64,000 nt of DNA, taken from NCBI GenBank assembly GCA_947172415.1, contig OX359194.1, positions 2,852,001-2,916,000 of the forward strand. The letters are read 5' to 3'. Each line of letters begins with the position of its first letter. Position 1 is the first letter of the stretch. The position numbers and the translations under genes are program-made. Source of the DNA: Chondrosia reniformis. Lineage: Eukaryota > Porifera > Demospongiae > Chondrillida > Chondrillidae. The notes under the pieces were generated by a model. It was not told where the DNA came from. It saw only the letters and a list, made by a program, of their open reading frames with translations, and did no database searches. Positions 1 to 11,523 of this stretch are shown piece after piece.

Positions 1-20
1 ATGTAGCTGCTTGCACTTAT

Positions 21-62
21 CAGGAGGCATGAGAGGGCGGGTAAATCCAGAGTCTAATAACT
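21..62. repeat. Fragment of a dispersed inverted-repeat element
   Basis: This stretch matches, with scattered differences, the arm at about 3526-3567 (shared core: gcgggGTAAtatCCAGAGT-like sequence). It looks like one end of the same element, cut by the window edge. Confidence 0.5.
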
Positions 63-338
63 TTGGTAGCTTGTTTCTCTAAAACATGAGATCCTAGCTC
101 CTTCTGTTGTGACTGTAGCTAGCACAAGAAGGGATGCTTATATATATACGAACGTACGTATGTGCGTACCTATGTACGTACATCCATTGGTTTAATGTGC
201 ATTCACTTAGTATGCTTTATGTACATATGTACATACGTATGCATCCTTATACATACACACACTGTATACATATGAATTAAGGAAGTTAATTGTATTTTTC
301 CTGTGCAATTGCTATAATGGAGAAATAATGGATATACG

Positions 339-695
339 TATCACTAGAAAGTATTATGCCGACCATCCAAGTCACCAAAATATTATTTTAGCAGCAGGAC
401 TGAAGTGGTAATAATGGCAACCAGTTAACTCCCTTGTTTCATTATGAGCGCTTAGTCTCACTTAGATCTCCGCCTTCACTTACTATGAAACCACAAGTGT
501 TTCACTTGTGGTGGGTAAATACGTTGAAGGCAGTCATCCAAATTCACCACCAAAGTGTAATACATGGATGAGCCCAAACATCTGTTTGTGATTCTTAGGT
601 AACTGGCAGACCATTACTGGTTGTCATTAATGGAACTTTAGTCCCCAGGACCATCTGTGGTCACTTGGCTGGTCAGTTAATATTTTCTAGTGATT
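339..695. mobile_element. Foldback/MITE-like element
   Basis: The ends are inverted copies of each other: atcactagaaagtatta at the left, and its reverse complement with small changes at 677-695. Inner segments (gaccatccaagtcacc on the left, ggtcacttggctggtc on the right) also pair. A short hairpin (ccacaagtg...cacttgtgg) lies near 491-513. There is no coding capacity, which fits a non-autonomous DNA element. Confidence 0.55.
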
Positions 696-1296
696 AAATC
701 TATTCTCCATGTTTGTAATATGTATGTATTTATACCTAACACCTTGAGGATCCTTTTGTTGTATGCACTGTAAAGGCCCAGGAATGTTTTATATACATAC
801 GTATGTACGTACACTTGTTAACGATGTACACTACAATGTTTCTCTGTTACTCCTATTAACTGATTTTAGTTCAATCGCTAATACATCACTTTGAACACAA
901 TAAAGTATGTAAAGCAATAGATGTGGAAATGTATGGCTTCATTGACTGTTTGTACAGTCATTTTTAAACTGAAAATAGAACAGAAATAATGGAGGTCATT
1001 TATTATGCTCTTTATGTTGAGGATAGATTTTTGGGAGCTACAGCAACCCTTATTGGCTCAGTGATTCAATAAGGATTGCTGACTCTCAAGAATCCTGTCT
1101 GTCTTCAACATAACAAATAAGAGAGTACGTACATAAGTGTCCGCTTACAAATACATATTACATTTTATAGCGAAATATTAGGATAGAGTAAATTCACATC
1201 ACCATTGTTTAGAATATTTGAACCAACGTACGTTCGTATGTACATACGTACATGTGTATGTACATAATATATATACGTATTTATATGTAGTATGAG
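696..1296. other. Non-coding, AT-rich
   Basis: I see no open frame with splice support here. The stretch contains TACGTA/TACATA tracts only. Confidence 0.5.
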
Positions 1297-1490
1297 TACC
1301 GTAATTTGGGAAATTTTCATTGTTAGAATATTTTCATGGTTGGCCCAAACCATGGAAATTTGTCAAACCAAATTTTCGATCGTTCATTTGTTTGTGTGAA
1401 TCAAGAAGTGCAGTTGGTTTAGACCAGGAAAATATTTCAAAATTTATCGCATGAAAATTTCCACTCACGTAAATTTCCTGAATTACAGTA
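1297..1490. mobile_element. MITE-like element with terminal inverted repeats
   Basis: The left end reads taccgtaatttgggaaattt. The right end, read on the other strand, is tactgtaattcaggaaattt. These are about 20-bp terminal inverted repeats around a 195-bp AT-rich body without coding capacity. Confidence 0.6.
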
Positions 1491-2152
1491 AATGATCAAA
1501 TACGTATGTATGTAATAAGCATTTATGTATATGTAGTCCTTAATAAGAAGTCTAGGATATGTTTTAGCTTTTTCCATTCAATTGCTTCATGAGCCTAATA
1601 TGAATATCAACCGTATACCTACATACAGTTTATCTCATTCTTGCATTTGTATTAGCATAAATACGTACATACATATGTATGTACTTTGTTTGTGTACTCT
1701 GTACTCTGTGGCAAGGAAATATTCAAAACTACCACATTTGTAGGAATTTCATCCAAACTATGCATTTAAAACCCCGCCTCTCATATATAACATTCCATGT
1801 TACCGAAGGCACCATTTTCCTATAAATATGGTCGACATCAGTATGAGGCCAGGAAAAGGATTCTTACCTGCGTATAGCTCAGTATTCACTTTCATCTAGT
1901 GGACCACACGTAAAATGCACATACATACATTGGATATGCAGTAAACTCCTCTTCTTTGTATAGCATTGGGATTAGCATCGGAAATCTACGTATGCAGTTA
2001 ACCAGGGTTCTTCTTCACATGTGTACAAAATGTATTGGCATCTTAAAATTTTATACAAATAATGGGATTATGCGTTTAAGCTTTAATTAAATAGAGCCTG
2101 CTATATTTTCAGTACAAGTTTTGACAGGAGATATGTATATTGAGAGCTAATA
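1491..2152. other. Upstream region of the CH-SH2-SAM gene
   Basis: The missing first exon or exons and the promoter of the gene starting at 2595 should lie here or further left. I could not place a convincing start. An ATG at 1829 sits just after TATAAATA-like sequence but runs only 23 codons, and its link to the next exon cannot be shown. Confidence 0.3.
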
Positions 2153-2568
2153 TCAGCTGTATGTGTTTCTGCTAATCAACATCACCATGGGTTAGTGCTA
2201 TATGTGTTTCTGCTAATCAACATCACCATGGGTTAGTGCTATATGTGTTTCTGCTAATCAACATCACCATGGGTTAGTGCTATATGTGTTTCTGCTAATC
2301 AACATCACCATGGGTTAGTGCTATATGTGTTTCTGCTAATCAACATCCCATGGGTTAGTGCTATATGTGTTTCTGCTAATCAACATCACCATGGGTTAGT
2401 GCTATATGTGTTTCTGCTAATCAACATCCCATGGGTTAGTGCTATATGTGTTTCTGCTAATCAACATCACCATGGGTTAGTGCTATATGTGTTTCTGCTA
2501 ATCAACATCCCATGGGTTAGTGCTATATGTGTTTCTGCTAATCAACATCACCATGGGTTAGTGCTATG
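2153..2568 (+). repeat. Tandem repeat, 41/39-bp units, about 10 copies
   Basis: The unit is about 41 bp, containing gtttctgctaatcaacatca and ccatgggttagtgctatat. Several later copies lack two bases (catcccatggg), so 41- and 39-bp units alternate. The array ends about 25 bp before the 3' splice site at 2594. It is open in one frame (2318-2614), but this looks incidental. Confidence 0.9.
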
Positions 2569-2594
2569 TGTTTGTGTTCCTTTCCTTACTGCAG

Positions 2595-5500
2595 ATGGAT
2601 GGGACAGGTTCTAGAATGTTCCATGCCATCCCTGGTGGAGTTTGAAAACAGATTGGAGAATGGTGTTTTGCTTTGCAAGCTTGGTGAGAAGTACACTCCC
2701 GATGCAACAATGTGGAAGAAGGTTTATGACAAGGATGAAGCAAGATTTGAGGTACGTACGTACGCACATATGTACGTATGTAGGACGTCATCATGTAGGT
2801 GTTCTAAATAATATACGTATGTACATACGTACGTATATAATAGGTTCATTAACATCATCTGACCATCATGTGATAGCCACCTGACCCTTTCCTTATATAG
2901 ACTGAATCTGATATTAAATGGATTTGTCTAGATATTCTCATCATTGAACTCTGGATATTACCCTGCCCATTCATGTCTCCTGAGGAGTGTAATGAGTAAA
3001 GGGTGGAACTGAAGTTCACTCAAATGATGAATTCGTTTTCTTCTGCATGGAATAGATTGTTACTCATTCCATGCACTAATCAGTGAACATACAATAACAA
3101 AGTATATACGTACATATACGTAACCTTTCAGTATATCACAGACAAATGGTGACATATTGTATGCTATTCAAATAGTTTTTAAGTGAATAATTTATCTACT
3201 TAGCTTCAACTATGTTGCGATAGAGCTTTACTATTGAAAATTGCTGAAATCTTTACTTGTCAGTCAATTACCTTCTATTTTCATATAGAGATTGCTATTT
3301 TATCTCTTGGTTTACCACCTCACATACGTACTTGTGTATGTGCATACATTTAGGGCTCAATGTTTTAAGGCTACCTACGTACCATTAGGCCAGTTTATTA
3401 AGGTAAATTACAGGTCAAGAGCCTGCTAGCATTCATCTCACATTTTAAACCTCTTGACAATTATATGTCATCATTAAACAAGCAAACTTCAGTTCTGCCC
3501 ATTAGCTGTTTGTGCTCCTCAGGGGACCTGAGTGGGCGGGGTAATATCCAGAGTTTAATGATGAAATATCAATGCTTTAAGATTGGCTTCTGAACTTAAA
3601 GTTCCCCTTTTTTCCTCCTGACAATTATCGTTTTTCTCTTCTCTCTTACCTGGTTTGCTAGAACTACTACTTATACTCCCAATCTAACACCTTCTTTCAG
3701 CCATTTTGTCAGACACATGGTACAGTACATATGGACATTCATCTGATGTGCATGCTAATATTATGACTAATGATCAGCCGTTATATTGAGGCCTGTTTAA
3801 GAATATGTATATACGTATGTATACGTACGTAGTAGTAGATAAATTGAGCATCAGTAGCATAATTTCAACAGGTTATCTGAACGCTCTAACCCGTAGATCT
3901 TCTTTTACCACTGTATCTTATGTACGTATGTATACATACGTAGTAGTAGATAAATTGAGCATCAGTAACATAAATTCAACAGGTTATCTGAACATTTTGA
4001 CCCATAGATCCTTTTTTACCACTGTACCTTTATGTACGTAACAAATATACGTACCTTACCTTTTAATGCATACTTACGTATGTAGGTTCGTGGAGTAGAC
4101 TACAGGCATACTGACAATATTAACTTCTTTCTAACGTTTTTGAAGAACATCAACTTTCCAAAAGTTAGTTGTCTGTGTATTGCACATGTACAGCCAAGGA
4201 GATGCACAGAATGGTATGATGTTATGTGTTGTTTATTCAGCCTACGGATCTTAGAGTCCTCTATTATTTTCAAAATGGTATCACTGTTACAAGACCTACG
4301 TACGTACGTATGTAGTTTGTGTAAATGTTTACATACGACTACATGTATGTACATACTTTCCCCATGCGTATGTACGTATGTACCTAAGATGTTAGACTGT
4401 ATCTGTCCAATTAGACCTTTCTGATTCAGTTCTATTACTAATATGGTCAGTTGTGAGCAGAAATACGTAATAATCTACATGTTTTGATGATCTCCATTTT
4501 TTTCATTTCTGGACTCCATTTTCTACATTACTGCACTTCTCCTTTCTACAAGGTATTTCACCCGAATACATTTGATGTGTACCAACAGAGGAATATGGCC
4601 AAACTGGTCTCTTGTCTTCATGCTCTAAGTCACTTTTTGAAAAGAAAAGGCTTCACAAAGCAAGTCATAGTAACAGTTGAGGAGAGTATACAGGAAAATG
4701 GTCAGTTCATACGTAAGTACGTACGTACTTATTGAATTCATGACTAAACTACAATATATGCAAGTGGGTTAACTTTTCAACACTAGTTATTTATACACGT
4801 GTTTGTACAATATGTATCATTTGCGTAAGTCCTTAAGAATCCAATGTACATGTTTATATACGTACATACAGTGCAGGTTTGAATGCCTATACGTACCTTG
4901 ATATACAATAGGTCTCTGCCACAGTGGTATTTCCCTAATAATAATAATATGGTATGGTATACGTACGTACATTGTTTGATGTACGTATGTATGTACGTAC
5001 GTATATACGTACGTAGTACTGTAATTATTTCGTGGCACATTTGTAAGTTATGATTCAAAATATCTCGACCTTGTTAACTAAGTTCAACAGTGTATGTACG
5101 TATGTACGTACGTACAGTCATTCTTGTACGTATGTGTTGTACATACGTAAGTATGTAAGTACGTACGTATGTGTATATTTCAAGAGGCAAGTGGTTACTT
5201 GTACAGATGAGAGTTGGAAGAAAACAACACTGAAAAAAACTACTGGTATGTCCTCCAAAGAGATAGAAACCATTGGAATGGCAAAGGAGCTGATTCATGA
5301 GGAGGTAAGTATGGGCTTCTGTACGTGTAGTCACGAAAATGAGGTGTGTATAATCTATGGTATAATGTACATTCATACATATTGCACAATGTTAAAGACT
5401 AGTCATCCAATTTCTATGTATGCATTTGAATATGTATTTTGTATATACGTATGTGTACGTACCTCTTCTGTATGTCCATTTTTATTTGTTATTAACTCAA

Positions 5501-8500
5501 GTATGCACAGCTGCTTATACATGTCTCTTTACCAGTTGATGTAGCTATCCTACTTAATATGTATACGTACGTACCTTTTGTGTGGTTTTGATTCCAGTTG
5601 CAATATCAAGAAATGGGAATAGAAGACGATGATACTGAATGTTCCACTTCAGAGACTGGAGAAACAGACTTGTATGACACAATACAAGGATTATCTGTAA
5701 GTACAAGCCACCCTCACATAAAAGGCTCCTCCCTCTAGGGGATCACATGAAGTCAATTAACAGGTTTGGTGAACCAATATTCATTCATACAGGTCCCTCA
5801 AAGTCATAGCGTGATTGCCATGGAATCAAGAGAAACATTGATGGCCTATTTGAATACTAAGACCAGTGCAGTTTTTGTCAAGGTGTTTGAAAAGTCAAGT
5901 GAACCATCTCCAATCACATCAACAAGTGAGATATTTATATGTATCTATGTAACATGTATAGTACAGTTGCGTATATGGGAATATGGATGTAATTTATACA
6001 CTGAGCTTCAGCTTGTGTAAACCACTAACTCATGAATTCACTATAAAATTAGGTACCTGACCTGCATAAATAATTGTGGTTAATCCAGTGGAGTGCCATA
6101 TTTGGCTTTACTTTCCAACTGCATTCCTACATACTTATGCATGTACTGTAGTAGTCTAAAGTAGTATACAACTTATCCTCAATGGTACCATTCGCAGTTA
6201 CATCATTTAGCTAATCCACCACTTAAGTTTTTAATAATACTTGTTAACATATGTATTCATATACATATATCTACTTACATACTTATATACTTATGTACAA
6301 ACGTACATGTACAAATACAGATTACATTTCCATTTTCTAGTTGAGACATTGTTAAATTTAGCAAGTGCTGCAGTTAGTAAAGGGAAGCCGGAGACACTAC
6401 TAAAGGTCCTCTCAGAACCCAACCTGTTTCTTGGGGATGTGCTGCTTACAAAGGAAGCAGGAGAGCTATACTTGAGAGAACTGGAAAAAATTGTCTCTCC
6501 TTCATCACAACCAAAGAATGTTCTAGTTAGTGGAGTCCTGTAGATTGGGCAAAATGTTTTGTTCCATGTTTGTGAAGATTTTATTTTTACATGTACTTAC
6601 GTATACCTACTGTATGTACATATGTACTTATAGGTTAGTACGTAAATATACTTATATATGTACTTACATATACGTATGTGTATGTTGTTACTTAAGTTTA
6701 TTTCACAAGCTATATTTGTGGTATGGTTTCATGCTTTGTTCATACGTACGTAATAAGTGTATTGCTAGGCACAGCACATCACATTCTCTTCTCCCTGTTC
6801 TTACGTACAGAATATTTCTTTTTCTTATATCTAGTATGTGTACAGTGGATTAAGCAGGGATATGTGTGATAAGTATCTGCAGAAGATGTCACCTGGCGCC
6901 TTTATAGTGAGGGAAAGTGTTACATCACCAGAACAATATGTCTTCTCCTTCCGGTAAATATATTTTACTTGTATGTACGTATGTACATTATGTATAATTA
7001 AACATGATTAATTCAGTAGTTATATATATATGTATAGATATTTACGTATGTACATTGGTAGATACGTACGTACTTTACGTAAGTGCGTATGTATGTATAC
7101 ATGCACTATTATGTATATGGCTCAGTTTGCCAGATATGTACGTACATACAGCTAGTATGTATGTACATATGTGTGCTGAACTGCTTGAAGTGTTGATCCT
7201 GACTATCCCAGGATGATACTTGTAATACAGTTAGCAGCTTTTTATTACAACTCCACATACATATATGCCATGCAATTTGATACAGTGGTAGGTTGTGAGA
7301 GAAGTCAAGATGAACTGTCTTAAAATTATGTTGATGAATAATTTAGACAGTTGAAGCTATGCTGTAGTTGTGTTATTTTCTGATCAGGAATCAGACGGGA
7401 ATCAAGCACTGGCAGATCAAAACATTAGATGGGAAGTATTTTTGGGGAACTAGTCCAATGTTTCCATCCTTGGATGCCTTTACACAGGTATATAACATGT
7501 ACATACGTACGTACATGTTTTCACCTATACAGATACATACTTACCATGCATATAGCAGGAAATTTTCAATGGGAATAAATTTTGCTTTTTTTGTGGATTA
7601 CATTCAGAAATATTTACCTCAAAATAGTATCACATAATAATATACACATATGTGGGTAATCCTCAAAAATTAAACTGCAAAAATTAATGGAACCCTCTTC
7701 CCAATCATGGACGTATATTAACATAATTTTGATATACTAGACGCATACGTACATAGGTGGTGCCAACATAATTTAAAGTTAAAGTTTACAAGTACATACG
7801 TACGTACATAAGTACAGGCTCATTGGAGAAGAAAAATCTTGTATCCTCATCCAAAGCTCTCACTAGGCTTAGTTCCCAATAGACCTTTTACTCTAAAGTA
7901 CGTAGATGTAGCATGTTGAAAAAGGGTGTGTTAGATTATTCATACATAACTAGGTAGCTACATTCTATTATGATTTGTTCTCCAGTTGAATACAACTGAA
8001 GTGTGTTTTGTAACTTGTGTAAGTTTTTCACATTCCTGTCTCTCTTAGAATTTTTCAATGAGTTTGAAAAACTGTGTCAACTTAAATATTCACCAAGGAT
8101 TTTGCACTGAGCTTGAAGTGGTTGGGTGGCAGAATAACCAGGTATGACATAATGTCTTCCTTAGTCCCCCTTTCAGTCCCAGCTACATACATACAAATGT
8201 CACCTCAATAATCTACCCTCTTAAATCCATCAACCCTGCCGCCTAAGATTCCACTAAACAAATTCATTTTTACAGAAAAAGTATACATTTTAAGCTGTGT
8301 CACTGTTTGCCGTATATAAGTACACAATTGTCACTTGGTTGGTTGGTGTAATTATCCAGTGATGATTATCCAGTGATGTTATTTGCCGTATATAAGTACA
8401 TAGATTTGATCTGCCAACCTCACTAATCCACCAGCTCTACTAATCAGCCACATTTTTGAACCAATTGTGGCGTATTATCAAGGTGACACTATGTGTACTA

Positions 8501-10807
8501 TATATTCTGCAGTTGTACAAACATAATTTGTCATGTTAATTTGCAGAAGTTACAAAGTATTTCAGATTTAGAGACCACGTTTACAATTAAGCAACTTCAA
8601 GATGTTGTAGATTTTGTTGGAAGAAAACTGGAAATGGAAAGCTTATATGAAAATGTGAGTAAGGCTGTTAAGTACATACATTAAGTACCTTACGTACATT
8701 TGTACGTACATTAATGATTCTTAATTCTTTTGTTGCCTCTTTGTAGACTAATAAATATGGTACTCTCTCCTGGGATCACTCTATGGTCTTAAATGTCACA
8801 AGACAGGGAGCAGAAAAAATGCTACATGAACACGGAGAGTAAGTCTATACATGTGACATTCATGTGACATTTGCTGTATTCACATATTTACTAACCCTGT
8901 ATGTTCATACACATGGAATACAGAGAGTTGCCCTACTTCAGCTATGCAGGATCGGATTTAGTATAATCCGCTGTATTTCCTAAGATTTAGCTGATTCTAC
9001 AACTGTATGTTTATTTACACCACCCTTTTATCTCCAGATCAGGATCATTCCTCGTACGACCAAGTGAAAAGGATCCATCTGATTTTGCAATAGTGTTTAG
9101 AGCTGGCAAAGAAATTCGAAACTGGAAGATAACACGATCTAACCATAATACATTTTTTGTAAAGCCATATCCTGAGAGTTTTAGTTCAATAGAGGAAGTA
9201 ATAGATGTGAGTTTAAGTAGTGTATTGCAATCTAGACTTCACTACAGTATATACTGCTATAGGTAGACTAGTCTTATGTGGTAGATTAGCATAGCATTCT
9301 ACAAAATTTATGGATTCTAGAATAGTTAAAAGTTGAACTAGAATCAATTACAGGAGAGGTTTGTAGGTATTGCATACATACTTATGGAATCTATGTGTTC
9401 CAAGAGCTCCACACCTGTTGTTTTTACTTATTCCTGGATGCCTGTATACTGACTGTATTCTACATAATTATGAGTGTTTGCATGGCATTATGTGTAATGT
9501 ACCCAACTTTCATATTTTGATAAATCTGATTTATGTGTACATGTATAGCCTCTCATCTCATCAATTATATATACCTATATACTTAGCATAATATGTTTGT
9601 ATGTACTTCTATATACATATGTGTACGTATATATGTATGTACATATACGTATGTACTTCTTTGCAGCACTTTGTGTCAGCTTTATCTGATACTAATGATG
9701 TTCCTATGAAACCTTTAATATTGCCCAAACAAGTCCTCGATGAATTGTTTGGTTATGAAAGTGTGCCAAAAGGTGGATTGAAGGGATGCAGAGAAGGTAC
9801 AGCCGCAGCTAAGGAACTCTCCAAACAAAGGTACATATCATACGTATATATGTATATGTGTACATAATAATGAAGTGATAAGGGTTTTTTGTTGTGTTCA
9901 TAATAAATGCTTATTATACTGATGAAGACCTCCGGGTTGAAACGTTCAGTTTTATTTAAATACAATTGTTGCTGAGTCTCAATAAATTAGGATACGTATA
10001 TAATAATGTAAATCACCATTTTGTCTACTAGTTTAATCAAGCATAAGGTGCTAAGAAATTATAATAGACTAAACCAAAATTAAGACTTACGTAGGGTGTG
10101 CCTGTAATGTAATGTATGTATGTAATGACTTCTAACTAAATCACACTTGCTCCACCAGGCCTTTCGCACTATTTAGTGCAATACTTGCCACACTTGTGTG
10201 GTATATGTCAGTGCTTTTTATTTTTTCATGCCTTACTTTTCTTACAAATTAGTAGTTTTTCAGGAGATCTGCAGCCTATTCCTCTTCCAAGATCAAGGAT
10301 TTTAAAACACTCAAACTCTTTAGATGATTCAATACCCACTTCTTCAGGTGTGTAATTTTGTTTTGTATATACATAGGTGATATAATAATCATAATTATCA
10401 ACTTCACATTATACATTTTTATTATTTTTGTAGCTGCATATATGTATATACATATTGAATGTTTATACATTTGCATAATACGTATGTATGTACGTACATG
10501 TACATTCATAAACACTTATTTATGTGATATTTCTGCAGAAACCATTACAAATGGACCCAGTACTCCAGAAAGCTCTAGTAAAGAAAGTAAAATACGTAAA
10601 TGGTCCACCAGTGACATAGTTCAGTGGTTGGATAGTGCAGGTCTCGGCCAATTCAGTGAAGCGTTTGTTAAACATGCTATTGATGGTGAATGTCTGTTAA
10701 GTCTCAGTCAATCTGATCTGAAGGAAGACATGGGAATTCAGGCACTTGGTCATCGACATAGAATACTTAGAGCTATTAAGCACTTGAGAGAAGATGTTAA
10801 CAACTAA
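2595..10807 (+). CDS. CH - IQGAP-type repeat - SH2 - SH2 - SAM adaptor protein (5' end missing)
   Basis: Sixteen exons join in frame: 2595-2751, 4086-4163, 4553-4712 (or -4700), 5207-5304, 5598-5696, 5793-5925, 6341-6525, 6835-6953, 7388-7487, 8049-8141, 8547-8654, 8747-8838, 9038-9206, 9667-9830, 10253-10347 and 10539-10807, giving about 705 residues. Exons 1-3 encode a calponin-homology domain closest to IQGAP (RHTDNINFF; FHPNTFDVYQQRNM). Residues about 243-300 resemble an IQGAP internal repeat (VSKGKPETLLKVLSEPN). SH2-1 (about 305-400) has FIVRES and KHW; SH2-2 (about 445-550) has FLVRPS. Both keep the phosphotyrosine-binding arginine. A SAM domain (about 632-700, WSTSDIVQWLDSAGLG) ends the protein. 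No kinase, RasGAP or IQ motif is visible, so a cytoskeleton-linked phosphotyrosine adaptor is inferred. Architecture is certain in outline. The first exon is not located and exon 3's donor is ambiguous. Confidence 0.88.
2943..3567. mobile_element. Inverted-repeat element in intron
   Basis: The left arm at about 2943-3015 (ctctggatattaccctgccc...ggtggaactgaag) is repeated in reverse complement at about 3487-3567. About 470 bp lies between the arms, and a small hairpin (tgcatggaat/attccatgca) occurs near 3045-3075. It lies in the first intron of the CH-SH2-SAM gene. Confidence 0.55.
3809..4032 (+). repeat. Tandem duplication, about 110 bp x 2
   Basis: The two copies (about 3809-3922 and 3923-4032) share gtagtagataaattgagcat, aacaggttatctgaac and cttttttaccactgta-type segments with about 10% differences. 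The duplication is intronic, just upstream of the exon at 4086. Confidence 0.8.
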
Positions 10808-11517
10808 TTTGTTTAAAGTCCTAGAACACAAAAAGTATACAATATTTTTGTATGAAATTGCTCTATTACTGATGTGTACATATTGACAATATGACAACCT
10901 GCCATTGCTGGTGCTAAAAGTTACGTATTTAGAATTGTATATAAGTATTATATTATTATTGAAATCTTTTATTGGTAAACAAATTTGACTCACTGTTGTG
11001 CATATATTCATAAATGTTGGAAATATTCGTACATCAAGGATCATCCTAAGCAGTACTATGTAGTGTATGAAATTGAATGAGTTGCCACCTTTCAAACTAG
11101 AGATCAACATTATACATACATATTGACTTCGAATTCCTGTTGTGCAGAATAAGATGTATACGTATACCCTATATACAGTATATACATCCATAAATTTAAG
11201 CGATAAGAATTATACGAAACACTATTAAAATTTTACTAACTTTAAACTCATATATATTGTTCAAGCTTTAAGTTCATATTAACAGCACAAACTGAAGTTA
11301 TTATATGCTATATTATATATAAAACAATTTCTATATATAGAACTGCATGAACAATATATAGTTAATATGTATATATTTGAAATAAAAAATAAAAAGTGTT
11401 GTGCATATAATGTCATATATATACGTAAGCGAAAATGTAGTCAATTGCAAGGTGTAATCATGTATACGTATATGCATGATTGTTTTTGGAGATTGTGTAA
11501 GCTAGAGTAAGATGTAC
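10808..11517. other. Convergent 3' intergenic region
   Basis: The CH-SH2-SAM gene (+) and the Ig/FN3 receptor (-) end tail to tail here. The first clear plus-strand AATAAA motifs are at about 11382-11393. No other gene is seen. Confidence 0.5.
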
Positions 11518-11523
11518 TTTATT
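11518..11523 (-). terminator. AATAAA polyadenylation signal overlapping a stop codon
   Basis: On the minus strand the stop TAA (11524-11522) and AATAAA (11523-11518) share bases. The receptor gene could therefore have an extremely short 3' UTR. Use of the signal is inferred. Confidence 0.4.

Noticed and set aside
2318..2614. 98-codon frame over the 41/39-bp array
   Set aside because: Created by the tandem repeat and out of frame with the CH exon.
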